Assembly (NCBI GenBank): GCA_963082975.1
Contig: OY720349.1
Span: forward strand, 48,403,962 to 48,467,961
Source: Labia minor
Lineage: Eukaryota > Arthropoda > Insecta > Dermaptera > Spongiphoridae
Direction of reading: 5' to 3'
DNA: 64,000 bases
Part shown: in pieces, positions 46,781 to 57,082 of the stretch
Position numbering within the stretch: position 1 is the stretch's first letter
How the letters are laid out: each line of letters opens with the position of its first letter
Position numbers and translations under genes: made by a program
Notes under the pieces: generated by a model
Told to the model about the DNA's origin: nothing
Databases searched by the model: none
What the model saw: only the letters and a program-made list of their open reading frames with translations

Positions 46781-47596
46781 AATATATAAGTATAAAGATG
46801 CCCTTTTTATGCTTGTATATTGGATGTATTGAGATACAGAATTTTAGAAAGTTATTCGTGTGAACACATGGCAAAGTGTATAAAGGATAGCTTTCTAAAA
46901 TTTATTGTTTTGAAGAAACACCCAGGGAAAAAAACCCAGAGATCCTTTTCGTTCCCCAGAGGGAGTAAAGGGTGGACAATTTTGCCAAGTGGCATAGGAG
47001 GGGAGAATGACCATTTTTACATGTTGAGACATTTTTTGGATTCTTGGATGGAGAGCCAGGGAAGCGACTTTATCGGAATAAGTGAGAATAAATACAAGGA
47101 TCATCGCATGGAGCTGAAACCTGCTGTTGCCTGCCCAGATAAAACGACATGATACCTTGATGAAAATATCCAAGAATCATCTTACTTGAAGTCACAGTGT
47201 TCCCCGAACTCATAATTAATTTGCATAACACAGCTAAGTAGTCGACTATTATCTATATAAATAATTGCAATTATTCGATGAACTCAATTCTATTAAATTT
47301 ATACTCCTATTAATATTTACGGTACCATCCAATTTATTCAATGTCTAATTAATTTCTTATTATCAATTGTATCAAATAATTTAGTCTATTCTTAGTAAAT
47401 AAATAATTTTTAGTTGTAATTTCATAAAAAGCATTTTTCATATTGAACCTATTCAATTTTAATATTTCCCATATCAACCTACGCGGATTCAATAACCCTT
47501 TTAATTATACAAAATTCAATCCAGAGTGCTACCAATTAATTAAACTAATTTTAAGACCCAAATTTTCTTATAAAATACCAACCCCCTTATATTTTA
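46781..47596. other. Segment between two TATG arrays, with unassigned 110-codon frame
   Basis: This 0.8-kb piece separates two half-elements that each meet it at a TATG array. An open frame of 110 codons runs 46820-47152 on the plus strand, and a 92-codon frame overlaps it on the minus strand. Neither resembles a known family. The region 46880-47230 is of balanced composition. It could be unique sequence between two unrelated fragments, or an insertion that split one element. Confidence 0.4.
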
Positions 47597-47599
47597 TAT

Positions 47600-47606
47600 A
47601 CGACAG

Positions 47607-47637
<31 letters not shown>

Positions 47638-47937
47638 TGTCTGTAAGCAAATTTACTCAAAAACTAATCAAGCTAGGACTTCGAAATTTGGTACACCGAT
47701 ATTATTCACAGTTTGTAGATTTCTATCAAAATTTCGTCAAAATCGGTTAACCGGAAGTGGTACTTTACCTACACTGGTTGCGTTTACCTTTCAAGTAAAG
47801 TACCAGTTTGCTTCGAGATATTTGCTTCATATTTTGTATATAGATTTAAAAATATGAAAAAAATTGAGATACCAAATTTCATCATGATCTGACTACCGGA
47901 AGTGACATTTTACCTATACAAGTAGCGTTTCTTTTTT
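47600..47937 (+). mobile_element. Helentron-like element, core fragment of third type
   Basis: Starts in a TATG array (47607-47636). It continues with ACTCAAAAACTAATCAAGCT, then CGAAATTTGGTACACCGATA and ACCGGAAGTG at 47750-47759, a shorter repeat of the same theme, and a second ACCGGAAGTG at 47895-47904. This order (microsatellite, A-rich link, AAATTTGGTA, ACCGGAAG) is the same as in the two other families. It is interrupted at 47937 by copy f of the GTCC family. Confidence 0.65.
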
Positions 47938-48468
47938 ACCGACCGACGATAGTAAGGGAGGTATTGTTTTCACACCAAATTTCACCTATGGATATTTTTA
48001 GGTACATATCTCCACGAATCATGCATTTTCTTAACAGAAAAAAGTATTTTTAGCATGATGTCTGTCCGTCCGTCCGTCCGTCTGTCCGTCCGTATAGATG
48101 TGTACAGCCTGAACGGCTCAACGGATTTTGATGAAATTTTGTATATTTACTTAATGCATCAGTAGGATGAATTGATCAACTTTTGGTGCAAATCCGGAAA
48201 CCGGAAGTGCTAGTATTGCCGATCGAAGAGAGGAAGTGAAGGGTTATTTTCATATCAAATTTCACGTGAGGACATATCTCCACGTGTTATGCACTTTGTA
48301 TTGGTTTTATCCTCGAGAAAAATCATCTTCATTAGTTTTTTCTTAATTTAAAATTATATGACGTCACCCAGCACTTCATGACGTCACAGCCAGCCCTTAT
48401 ATATTATAAATAAAATAAAATTAAAAATATTTATATTATATCCATATCTGTTTTTTTTTACATTTAAA
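47938..48468 (+). mobile_element. Helentron-like element, GTCC family, copy f (3'-truncated)
   Basis: Starts ACCGACCGACGATAGTAAGG. It has the longest GTCC/GTCT run of the family (about 48062-48094), the core with ACCGGAAGTG at 48200-48209, and TGACGTCA at 48359-48366 and 48379-48386. It stops in the T-rich part before the subterminal repeat. Right after it, ATCAGTTAACCGGAAGTAGC (about 48470-48490) resembles the third-type core again, so copy f sits inside that element. Confidence 0.8.
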
Positions 48469-48799
48469 ATATCAGTTAACCGGAAGTAGCACTTTATTCT
48501 ATATATATATATATATATATAAATGTTACCAAATATCAAATTTGACACCAATAAACTAATACGAACTGGCTCTTTATCAATACCAAGTTTACACATTCTA
48601 AATATTCATTCACAACTCTTTATACCTATTTATATGCGGGAAAGTCTAGGGGAGGACACTCCCGCTTATTCAACTTTGTGTGGTGTCGAAATTAGACATA
48701 TTATTCAAAATTATCATAATTTATCTGTCAAATTTTCTCCTAATTGAAAATCTAATTAAATTTTTTCAAGATATCATACGTAAATACAATAAATATATC
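48469..48799. other. Short core fragment, (TA)n and AT-rich spacer
   Basis: TTAACCGGAAGTAGCAC at about 48476-48492 is a further piece of the third-type core. A TA run follows (48503-48521). The rest is unremarkable, with a 74-codon frame (48523-48747) of no recognised family. Confidence 0.45.
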
Positions 48800-49410
48800 C
48801 AGTGGCGTACCTAGAACTTTTGCCGCCCGGGGCGATCTCCAGTTTGCCGCCCTTTCTATTATAAGTCAATCAAATAGTGGTTTTTATAAATTAAATAAAT
48901 TATTAAGTTATTTAATCAATATTAATTAATACACAGAGTAAAATTTTTACACATATTTGTATGCACTCGTAAACATATTTATATAATATTTACTCTTCTA
49001 GATATCATACTAGAAAAATCATGTATAATGCTCTCAAAATTTATATTATTTCTAATTTCTTGTTCTATGCAAGATTTTGCGTTTACGAATTCAACGAATT
49101 TTAATGAATACAATAAAATAAAATTATTATCCTCTGTTCTTGGAATTAGAATTCAAAATTTACACTAAAATGCATTTATATACACCGAGAAATAATATTC
49201 GAAATCATATAATTGATCATAATTAATATAAATCAAATAGTAAACTTATAATAATCATAATAATCATTTATTATTCAAGAAAGAAAAAAATAAATATCAA
49301 ATGAATAAGTTGCTTTTTACAACTATAACTAAATATAAAAATTGCCGCCCCAAGATAAGTGCCGCCCGGTGCGGAACGCACCCACCGCCCCCCCCTTAGG
49401 TACGCCACTG
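48800..49410 (+). mobile_element. hAT-type MITE with perfect 8-bp target duplication (611 bp)
   Basis: Ends are CAGTGGCGTACCTAG and its complement TAGGTACGCCACTG, flanked by the exact 8-mer AATATATC (48792-48799 and 49411-49418). Next to each end are GCCGCCCGGGGCG- and GCCGCCCGGTGCGG-like segments, as in the MITE at 7868. The interior is A/T-rich with no frame. It is probably a deletion derivative of an autonomous hAT. Confidence 0.92.
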
Positions 49411-49418
49411 AATATATC

Positions 49419-49782
49419 CAAATCTATCCATATTTACATATATGTTACTTTGTAAATTCGTAAATCTTGTTTTATTAAAATAATGGTTAAAGTCTATGTT
49501 TAATAATTTCGAATATTTTCATTAAGGGTGGTAATCTTCATATGTGGTAAAATATATCACCCCTCATTTATTCTACATGTCTACAAACACTTCTAGATTT
49601 TGTTGTAGTTGTTTTTAATTTAAATATCAACCGATGAAAAAATGATTCATTAACTGTAAAGAGAGTGAAAATATCAGCTTATATTTATTTATAAAAACCG
49701 TTTGGTAATCTTACTCATATGACTGAATAATTTTCAAATTTAATGAAATTTTACACATTTTTAAAATCATATCTATATACTA
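49419..49782. other. AT-rich spacer
   Basis: No gene or shared repeat seen between the hAT MITE and the GC-rich hairpin pair. Confidence 0.5.
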
Positions 49783-49989
49783 GCTGATCAGAGCGCCTTC
49801 GGCGCTTTTCTCACCTAGACGGGGGCTCCGCCCCCCTGTACCCCCGAAGTAATACATAGTATTTCGTTGAAAGTCTGTATGTAAAAGGTTTTCATCCATT
49901 TTGTTTCAATCAGTATATTACATTATTATCATTTCTGTTTGTGTTCTTATTTAAAAAATATTTTAATTTAATTAGTAAATTAATTATAT

Positions 49990-50930
49990 ATTACTATTGT
50001 AATATTTTACTATCTATGTGCCTCCCCATTTCTCCAAGTATCCCAATCCTGAGCTATAACCATATAACTCTTACCCTGTCTCATCCGCCCACGTCCCTAC
50101 ATTGTTCACTCACCGCGTCCTTGATCTTCCCAATCCCACCAGGCGTTTCCCAATATATTTCGCCGATATTTAATCTACCCTTCTAGCCATGACCCCTTCC
50201 CATCCCAGCCTTCTCTATTTTATAATCTTAATAACCTTAACTATATCTGGAGATGCAATTCCTCGTTATGCCATCTCCGCCATATCCCGGTGACCTCATC
50301 TTTCTTTGGTCCTTAAATGCTGCGAACAATCCTAATAACAAATTCTCTAAATTTACTTTTGTCTCACAAGAACATCGACCATCCATATAATACAACAGGC
50401 AAAATAATTGTTTTAAATATTTCAATTTTCATTCATTTTGATAAAAGTTTTGATGAGATAAGCCTCTTTCCAGTATGATAACAGGCGTTACACGATTGCG
50501 ACCTCGATTTAAATTCTTATCCAATAATATTATCCTTTGTAATTACAGAATTTAAGTATTTAAATTTTTCTACATTTTCAAATGTTACATTTTGTATGTT
50601 AAGACTTTGTGTGTTAATAATGTTTTTCTCTCTTACTAAATATTTTGTTTTATCCCTATTAATTTCAATCCACATCTTATTTCCTGCCTCAATTAATTTT
50701 TTCATGGTATCTTTAATTGCGATTGCCGAATCTCTTATAATATTTAAGACGTCTGCTTAGCCTAACTTTTCAATATTTTTGTTTAATTGCATTTCGAGTG
50801 ATTTTTTCCAATTTTTCCAATGTGTAATCACTAATCACATACTCAAATGCTAAATTCAATAAAATTTGTGATAGTGTATCCCATTCAGAATTTCGAAAGT
50901 TTCTGACAATTGATTTCCGCATCTTACTCT
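49990..50930 (-). pseudogene. RTE-like LINE reverse transcriptase relic
   Basis: On the minus strand, across several frame changes, the order is ILLNLAFEYVISDYTLEKLE, then a decayed YADD box reading stop-Ala-Asp-Val, then MKKLIEAGNKMWIEINRDKT-KYL, then FKYLNSVI, then ILPVVLYGW, then a GHVARM-like C-terminal segment near 50180-50220. This is the palm-to-thumb-to-tail sequence of RTE/BovB-like LINEs. The catalytic box is destroyed. Its last 250 bp align with the copy at 51765-52065. Confidence 0.75.
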
Positions 50931-51025
50931 TTCTTTACTACCTTGAAGACAAATTTGAAGATCTAAAAAAATTTATCCGGATCTATTGAGTCATACGTAT
51001 GCTTTACTAAACGTTCTCTGTTTTT

Positions 51026-51240
51026 CTACTTGGAGCTTAAATAAACAAATGTTTTGTACCTACTCTCGAACATGTAACATATAATTGGCCGTGGGAAAAA
51101 CATTGGGATTGCAAATGAATTCCGCAGCACTTGAGTGACTGGCCCTGAGCTTTGTTGATTGTTTGTTTCCTTAGAAACTTTACCTCCACCTCTTGGATCC
51201 CTCGACCTATCAACAGCTGTGTACAAACATACCCACATTT
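51026..51240 (-). pseudogene. Helitron/Pif1-type helicase C-terminal fragment
   Basis: The minus-strand frame contains KQTINKAQGQSLKCCGIHLQ followed by CFSHGQLYVTCSRVG and HLFIYLS. TINKAQGQ and FSHGQLYVACSRV are motifs V-VI of the Helitron helicase superfamily (SF1B, Pif1-like), and this order is nearly diagnostic. Only about 60 residues remain. A frame change lies upstream at about 51185, and all Walker motifs are missing. Helentron helicases share this end, so it could derive from the same lineage as the endonuclease at 1786. Confidence 0.8.
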
Positions 51241-51245
51241 CACTT

Positions 51246-51283
51246 TTATATATATATATAGATATAGATATAGATAGATAGTA
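51246..51283. repeat. TA / GATA microsatellite
   Basis: TATATATA followed by GATATAGATATAGATAGATAG, adjoining the helicase fragment. Confidence 0.85.
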
Positions 51284-51764
51284 GAAATTTTGAAATCAAA
51301 TACAATTACTTAATTAATTCACAAAAAATAAATTCTTTTTTATTATTTATTTTATTATGATGTCATATGTTTATTTCAATTCTGATAAAATTGTACGTGT
51401 GTATTTGAAATCACTTTGTTATACAATCTCGTAAAAAGAAGGCGAAAAAAAAATGGAAAAAGGTTGTTCGGTTCGTTTTAAGAACTGTCAATTTAAGTGG
51501 AAGGTGTATCGAGCCGATAAATCATTTCTTATCCAAGCTAGTGTAGAGAAACGAGTGACAACTCGAATAATTCGAAGATTTTATCCCCAACGTACCTTTT
51601 CCCTTCCCTCTACCTACCCTTTATGCACAAATCTTCCATATGGATAAAACAAACACTTTGATTCAATTGTATTTTATTATATAATATATAAAAAATTTTC
51701 GCTTCAATGATTAATAGTTAATAAATAGTACATTATTATAAATAAATAGTTGATTCAATTTATC
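51284..51764. other. Spacer, no gene supported
   Basis: AT-rich. A 64-codon frame (51453-51647) lies in a slightly more balanced segment; no family is recognised. Confidence 0.45.
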
Positions 51765-52065
51765 TATCTATCTCTGAGGCTCTACGGAACTTAAAAGTTC
51801 TTGGCCGCAATAACCACATTTCTCAAAGTGTCCCTATCCTGAGCCACAACCATCCAATCCCCACCCTCTTCCATCTCTTTCACGTCCTTTTCTACATTGC
51901 CCACCCACATCGACCTTGGTCTTCCAAGCGGACGTTTCCCAATCGGCATCCCCACCAATATATTTTTCGCCATGCCTTCCTCTCCCATTCTAGCCACGTG
52001 CCCTGCCAATCGCAGCCTACTCGATTTTATAACCCTATATCTGGAGATGCAGAGAGGTCATGTAA
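51765..52065 (-). pseudogene. RTE-like LINE 3' end relic
   Basis: The minus-strand frame reads YRVIKSSRLRLAGHVARMGE, AKNILVGMPIGKRPLGRPRS-MW, then DWMVVAQDRDTLRNVVIAA and a stop. The RLRWAGHVARM ... GRPR-RW ... W-xxAQDR-xWR pattern is the conserved C-terminal tail of many RTE-like LINEs. It is followed by a short UTR and a GATA-type repeat (51767-51776), the usual tail of such elements. The 5' part is missing. Related copies are at 49990 and, as a scrap, at about 31340. Confidence 0.8.
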
Positions 52066-53973
52066 TTCCTGTTGATACAATTTACAATTAACGATATTTA
52101 AAATAAATAAATCAATCAAAATTCTGAAATCATTACTTTGTACTTATTGTTAGTCGATTTATTATAATTATTATAGGAGAGAACACGCTGACGTCTCTGG
52201 TAGGTAAGTAACCAGTAGGATTACTAATTTTGTAGAGTATCACTGTGAAAACTGATTAGTTTTAGAAAACATATGGCCTTTTTCAAGTTTTAAGGCAGTT
52301 CCACAAAACTGTTATTTACTTGTATTATAAATTTTATAATTAGTCCAAAGTTTTGAGAAAATTCATTGCCTCTCCTTATCTCAGCAACGTCCCATTGTCG
52401 TTATCTCTCTCTCTCTCTCTAGCAATTTGCCTACCAAAATACCAGATGTAATTATAAACGGTGTACTCTCCTATAAGAGCTCTATAAAAGAAAATAATAT
52501 TGAATTTCAAATCAAGGTTTTTAATTTTGTAATTGTAATTGATAATTTACAAATATTTTTAAGACAAACGTTTATTGTATATTTTAAAACAATAAAAGAT
52601 TCAATTGTAATAAAAAATATTTAATATACTACCTACATAGTGAACATTTTTTGTATATTTCTTTTAATTTTCCTGAATGATAATTTTCCTAATGATTACA
52701 GTGATATTTTGTAAGCGTGAATTGAATCGGCCTATTCTCTTTAATATTCAAAATTTGTTAAAACTATTGAGCAGATGTTCTAAAATTTAACATCTCCATT
52801 TATTTATTATAATTTAAATATTCTTTAGTATCTTCACGAAGTAGCGTTCAAATCAGTCGAAATCATTTTCATGTTATTTTTTCCTTTCCCTCTTCCTTTA
52901 CCCAACATCTCATCGCCCGAAACTCATTTCATATCCATACATGCAATCTTTAACATTTCACTGGAGACTACTCCCTTTTTTATTACATTTTAACAATGAT
53001 AAATACATAAAATTTAATGAAATAGCCTAATTCTTTTCGATTACATAATAAAAGAAAAATTTTAGGATTTTTTTTATTTGCCAGTTGAAATTTCATGATA
53101 TACTAGGATATTCAGCATTTAATTTCATATTTTATTTTTTTTTTTTTTTTTGTATCTGTGTTCAAAACATATATTAAAATTAATAATTCCCCGTTGGGTT
53201 TCCAATCAGATGAAAATACATAATGCTTTTGTTCCTTTGTTTAACAGAAAGTATTTCCGTTTTTTTTTTCTTTTAATTCTCTCTCCACCAACGCAAAAGA
53301 CAAATCTTTCTTGAAAGATTGGTCTGATCCCGCAAGTCATTTAATTAAATCCGGAATTAAGCCATAGAGCTGATCATTAGGAAGATGTGACAAGTGGTAG
53401 AACCCAAAAAAAAAACCTCCATCTCTAATTAGGAGCAGGGCTCTCGATTTTTTCTCCTATCCTTTGTCCCAGGATCAGGGATTTTAGTCCTCTCTCATTC
53501 TCTCAAGATAGATTGCAGGATAACACAACTCAACCCTTCCAAAAAGTAAAGTCAATCAATCCATTCATTATTAAAAAAACCTTTTTGTAATATTTACATT
53601 AAATAAATAAAATAGACCTATATATATAAAATAAAACCGATATATTGAAAATATTGTATTAATCTTATAAAAATATAGAAATAGAAAAAGAGAGTGGTTG
53701 CTATTTATTAAATATCAATGAAACAAATATAAATATTTGATTTTGATAGATAAATATAATATCAAATAAAATATTGATAATTTGATATTTATAGATTTAT
53801 TTAAAATATAATAGAATTTAAAAAGCTTATTTGGTTTAGTCAAATTTTATATAGATTTCACCAGCCATCTTAGTGTTGTCTATATAAGACTTTTCATCTC
53901 CTTTATTATTTAAATCTTTGTTAAAATACTTAAGTATCTATATTAAATGAAAATAAAATAAACATGTTTTTTT
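52066..53973. other. Non-coding stretch with islands
   Basis: Islands at about 52160-52430 (ending in a CT tract, 52405-52420) and 53230-53540. T-runs near 53132-53150. No gene, RNA or shared repeat is recognised. Confidence 0.45.
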
Positions 53974-54607
53974 ACTATCTCGTAAGAGATAGTATTGATA
54001 TCACGAAAATTTTGAATGTTGAGATTTTGATGTTTTTTTACGTTTTCAAGGTTCCTGATACATTTTCACTAAGGTTGAGAAAAATGTGTGTATGTACATA
54101 TGTATGTAACCAAGTTTACGCAAAAACGGTTTGAGCTAGAACAGTGGTTCTTAAACTGTGGTCCGCGGACCCCTGGGGGTCCGCGAAGCCTTTACTGGGG
54201 GTCCGCGGTCCTCGGAAAAAAATCATCGTAAAAATATATACATATATAAATATTTAAAGTTCATTGTTTAACTATATCCTCCTAGAGAATTACGGCTATA
54301 ATTTAATACTATTAATAATACTATTTTATTTTATTAAATTGATAATTATGTCAATTAATTTTTTGTGAATAAATAAACATATATAAAAAACTATATATAA
54401 AATTTGAATTTTCATCCATTCATTCATTTAAAATCATTTTTCGATTGTTCCTTTAAAATAACCCCTCTTAGGGGCTCGGAAGGGGAGGCATATAAGGGAA
54501 TTTTCTTTCACTTTGTTATTGGGGAAAACCAGGGGAGGGGACAGTCTTACCCGGAAAAACCCAAATTGTCAGCGTCCACTCTGGGGTTTTAAACAGTTTT
54601 AAAGCAA

Positions 54608-54717
54608 ATGTTAATTATAAGTTCATTTCTCAACGAGTTGTATCTTTAAATTATTTTTATTAATGTTAATTATAAGTTCATTTCTCAACGAGTTGTATCT
54701 TTAAATTATTTTTATTA
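54608..54717. repeat. Two direct 55-bp units in hAT leader
   Basis: Units 54608-54662 and 54663-54717 appear identical on reading, each containing CTCAACGAGTTGTATC. They imply a recent duplication or homogenisation inside the transposon. Confidence 0.9.
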
Positions 54718-54902
54718 ATTTAATTAATTATAATTAAATTATAGCTAATAATAGTTTATTATAGCTAATAATTTTTTTTAATTTTTAGTGTAATTTGCAT
54801 GATCATTATTTTATAAAAACACTAAACACATTTTGCAATTTCCCAGAAAGGCTGTTTTTGAGAGTAAGTATAAGTTAGTTTTATGAATAAAAAATATTTA
54901 TT

Positions 54903-55190
54903 TTAATAATATTTTAGAATCAAATTACGAAATTAATAATATTTTAGAATCAAATTACGAAATTAATAATATTTTAGAATCAAATTACGAAATATATTTA
55001 TTATATAAATTAATATTCATTTAAAATGATATTAAATCATTTATTTAAAATGATTTAAAACATTTATTAAAATGATTTAAAACATTCATTTAAAATGATA
55101 TTAAAACATTCATTTAAAATCATATTAAAACATAGCTAGTAAATAATAATTCGTTATATTTATATTATATTTATATTATATTTATATTAT
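54903..55190. repeat. Tandem arrays upstream of the hAT gene
   Basis: Three consecutive 30-bp units with TTTTAGAATCAAATTACGAA (about 54903-54992) are followed by several imperfect units of about 23 bp with CATTTAAAATGATATTAAAA (about 55014-55135) and then three TTATATTTATA units (about 55158-55190). They lie just before the ATG at 55223 and may be part of the promoter or of the transposase-binding region. Subterminal repeats are known binding sites in other hATs, but those are shorter and differently placed. Confidence 0.8.
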
Positions 55191-55222
55191 TGTAGTTCAA
55201 TGTTAATAAATTACTCCATAAA

Positions 55223-57082
55223 ATGGATCGTTGGCTACAAACTGGTTCAACACAGAAACGGAAAGAATCAGATGATGAGGCATCAACAGCAAACTCTACC
55301 AAGAAACGCAAAACTAGAAAATATTCGGATGATTATTTATCATTTGGATTTACTTATATTTGCAACAATGATGTGGAAAGACCAGTCTGCGTTCTATGTC
55401 AGGAAAGTTTATCCAATGAAAGTATGAAACCTGCTAATCTCAGACGTCATTTACAAACAAAGCACAGCGAGCATGTTAGTAAGTCTATCGAATTTTTTAA
55501 AATGAAAAAAGAAGAACTTAATTCAAGTCAGAAATTGATGGTAAAGACGGGATCTGGTGGTATGAGTAAGAAAGCAGTAATGGCATCATATGAAGTAGCT
55601 CTACTTATTGCTAAAGCAGGAAAGCCGCATAATATAGCAGAGCAATTAATTCTTCCTGCTACAAAAGTAATTACAAATATAATGTTAGGAACTAAAGCAG
55701 CAAACGATATAAATTTGATTTCATTATCAAATGATACGGTTAAGAATAGGATTGAAGACATGTCATGTAATATAAAAGAAGAATTAATATCGAGAGTGCG
55801 CAAAAGTCACTATTACTCATTACAATTGGATGAAAGTACTGATGTCACTAATAATGCCAATTTGTTAGCTTTCATTAGATATGAGTTTGAAAATCAAATA
55901 CAAGAAGATGTATTGTTTTGTGATTCACTACCTTCACGAACGACAGCTAATGACATATTTAACAGTTTGAATAATTTTATAACCGAAAATGAAATAGAGT
56001 GGCCAAAATGTGTTGGAATTTGCACTGATGGTGCTCGTGCAATGTCAGGTACAAGAACTGGATTGATTGCTCTTATTAAAAATGTTGCGCCTCAGGTTGT
56101 TTGGAATCATTGCTGCATTCACAGAGAATCATTAGCAGCCAAAAATATGTCACCAGATTTGAAAAGAACATTAGACGAAGTAGTTAAAATTGTCAATTTC
56201 ATTAAGGCTCGTCCACTTAATTCCAGAGTTTTTAAAATTTTGTGTGAGGAAATGGGTAGTCAACATACACATTTATTATTACATACAGATGTACGTTGGT
56301 TGTCCCGCGGGAAAGTACTCATTCGCCTTTTTGAGCTTCGAGATGAAATACGATTGTTTTTAATAGATGCGCATTTTGAACTGACCGAATGTTTCAATGA
56401 TTTTATCTGGTTAGCTAAGGTGGCTTACTTGACTGATATTTTTACATTATTGAACGAACTTAATTTGAGCCTGCAAGGTACTGTTGTAAATATATTTAAA
56501 GTTGAAGATAAAATAGAAGCAATGATTAAAAAAATCGACTTGTGGTCGAAACGCATCCAGAACGGTGTATATGAGTCTTTTCCAACTCTCAATGATTTCA
56601 TAGAAAGCTCCAGTGAAAAATTGCTTAATCAAACGCGTCAATTATTTGTTGAACATTTAATTACTTTGAAAAGCAACTTCAGGAAGTATTTTTCTACTCC
56701 TGATCCTTGCAATAACTGGATCAGAGATCCATTTAATATGGAAATTACAAATACTAAACATTTATCTGCACCTGAACAAGATATTCTCGTGGAATTATCA
56801 TGTGATACAACTTATAAACTAAAATTTAACAAAACTGAATTGAGCAACTTTTGGTTACTTCTCAGGTCAGATTATCCTGCGCTTGCAAATAAAGCACTTC
56901 AACACTTGATTCCATTCTGCACAACATATTTATGCGAACAAGCTTTTTCGGTACTATTTTATATTAAGTCTAAATATAGAAACAAATTAAATGTAGAGCC
57001 GGATCTTAGATTAAAAGTTTCCAATATTAAGCCAGATATTGAGATTCTTGTTTCAAGAAAACAACTGCATACATCTCATTAA
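55223..57082 (+). CDS. hAT-family transposase with BED zinc finger (ZBED5/FAM200-like), 619 aa
   Basis: Intact gene of a cut-and-paste transposase acting in the nucleus on the ends of its own transposon. A basic N-terminus (KKRKTRK, residues 27-33) may be a nuclear signal. A BED-type finger has C56, C59, H76 and H81. The RNase-H-like core shows LDESTD (D203), CTDGARAMSG (D269) and HCCIHRE (residues 296-302). DVRWLSRGKVL (356-366) and the C-terminal dimerisation box with CEQAFSVL (E572, candidate third catalytic residue) and KSKYRN follow. The length is usual for this branch. The ATG at 55223 opens with MDRWL, a typical start in this group; a different-phase ATG at 55200 gives only a short frame. 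Introns are not needed. A domesticated host protein is unlikely, because terminal repeats and target duplication surround it. Confidence 0.93.
   Translation: MDRWLQTGSTQKRKESDDEASTANSTKKRKTRKYSDDYLSFGFTYICNNDVERPVCVLCQESLSNESMKPANLRRHLQTKHSEHVSKSIEFFKMKKEELNSSQKLMVKTGSGGMSKKAVMASYEVALLIAKAGKPHNIAEQLILPATKVITNIMLGTKAANDINLISLSNDTVKNRIEDMSCNIKEELISRVRKSHYYSLQLDESTDVTNNANLLAFIRYEFENQIQEDVLFCDSLPSRTTANDIFNSLNNFITENEIEWPKCVGICTDGARAMSGTRTGLIALIKNVAPQVVWNHCCIHRESLAAKNMSPDLKRTLDEVVKIVNFIKARPLNSRVFKILCEEMGSQHTHLLLHTDVRWLSRGKVLIRLFELRDEIRLFLIDAHFELTECFNDFIWLAKVAYLTDIFTLLNELNLSLQGTVVNIFKVEDKIEAMIKKIDLWSKRIQNGVYESFPTLNDFIESSSEKLLNQTRQLFVEHLITLKSNFRKYFSTPDPCNNWIRDPFNMEITNTKHLSAPEQDILVELSCDTTYKLKFNKTELSNFWLLLRSDYPALANKALQHLIPFCTTYLCEQAFSVLFYIKSKYRNKLNVEPDLRLKVSNIKPDIEILVSRKQLHTSH

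Larger units (their letters stand above)
49783..51280. mobile_element. Composite Helitron-like relic with LINE insert
   Basis: The left edge is CTAGCTGATCAG followed by two strong hairpins: AGCGCC-TTC-GGCGCT (49792-49806) and GGGGGC-TCC-GCCCCC (49821-49835). The right part holds a Pif1-type helicase C-terminus on the minus strand (51026-51240) and ends in a TATA/GATA microsatellite (51246-51283). An RTE-like LINE piece occupies about 49990-50930 between them. Hairpin-bearing termini of this look and a helicase with motif VI are typical of Helitron elements. That the two parts once formed one element is an inference. Confidence 0.45.

Noticed and set aside
46820..47152. 110-codon open frame in a balanced-composition segment
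   Set aside because: It is overlapped by a 92-codon frame on the other strand, no family resemblance is visible and no splice or promoter context can be shown. Reported only as a non-coding segment.
55528..55803. 91-codon minus frame
   Set aside because: Antisense shadow of the hAT transposase gene.
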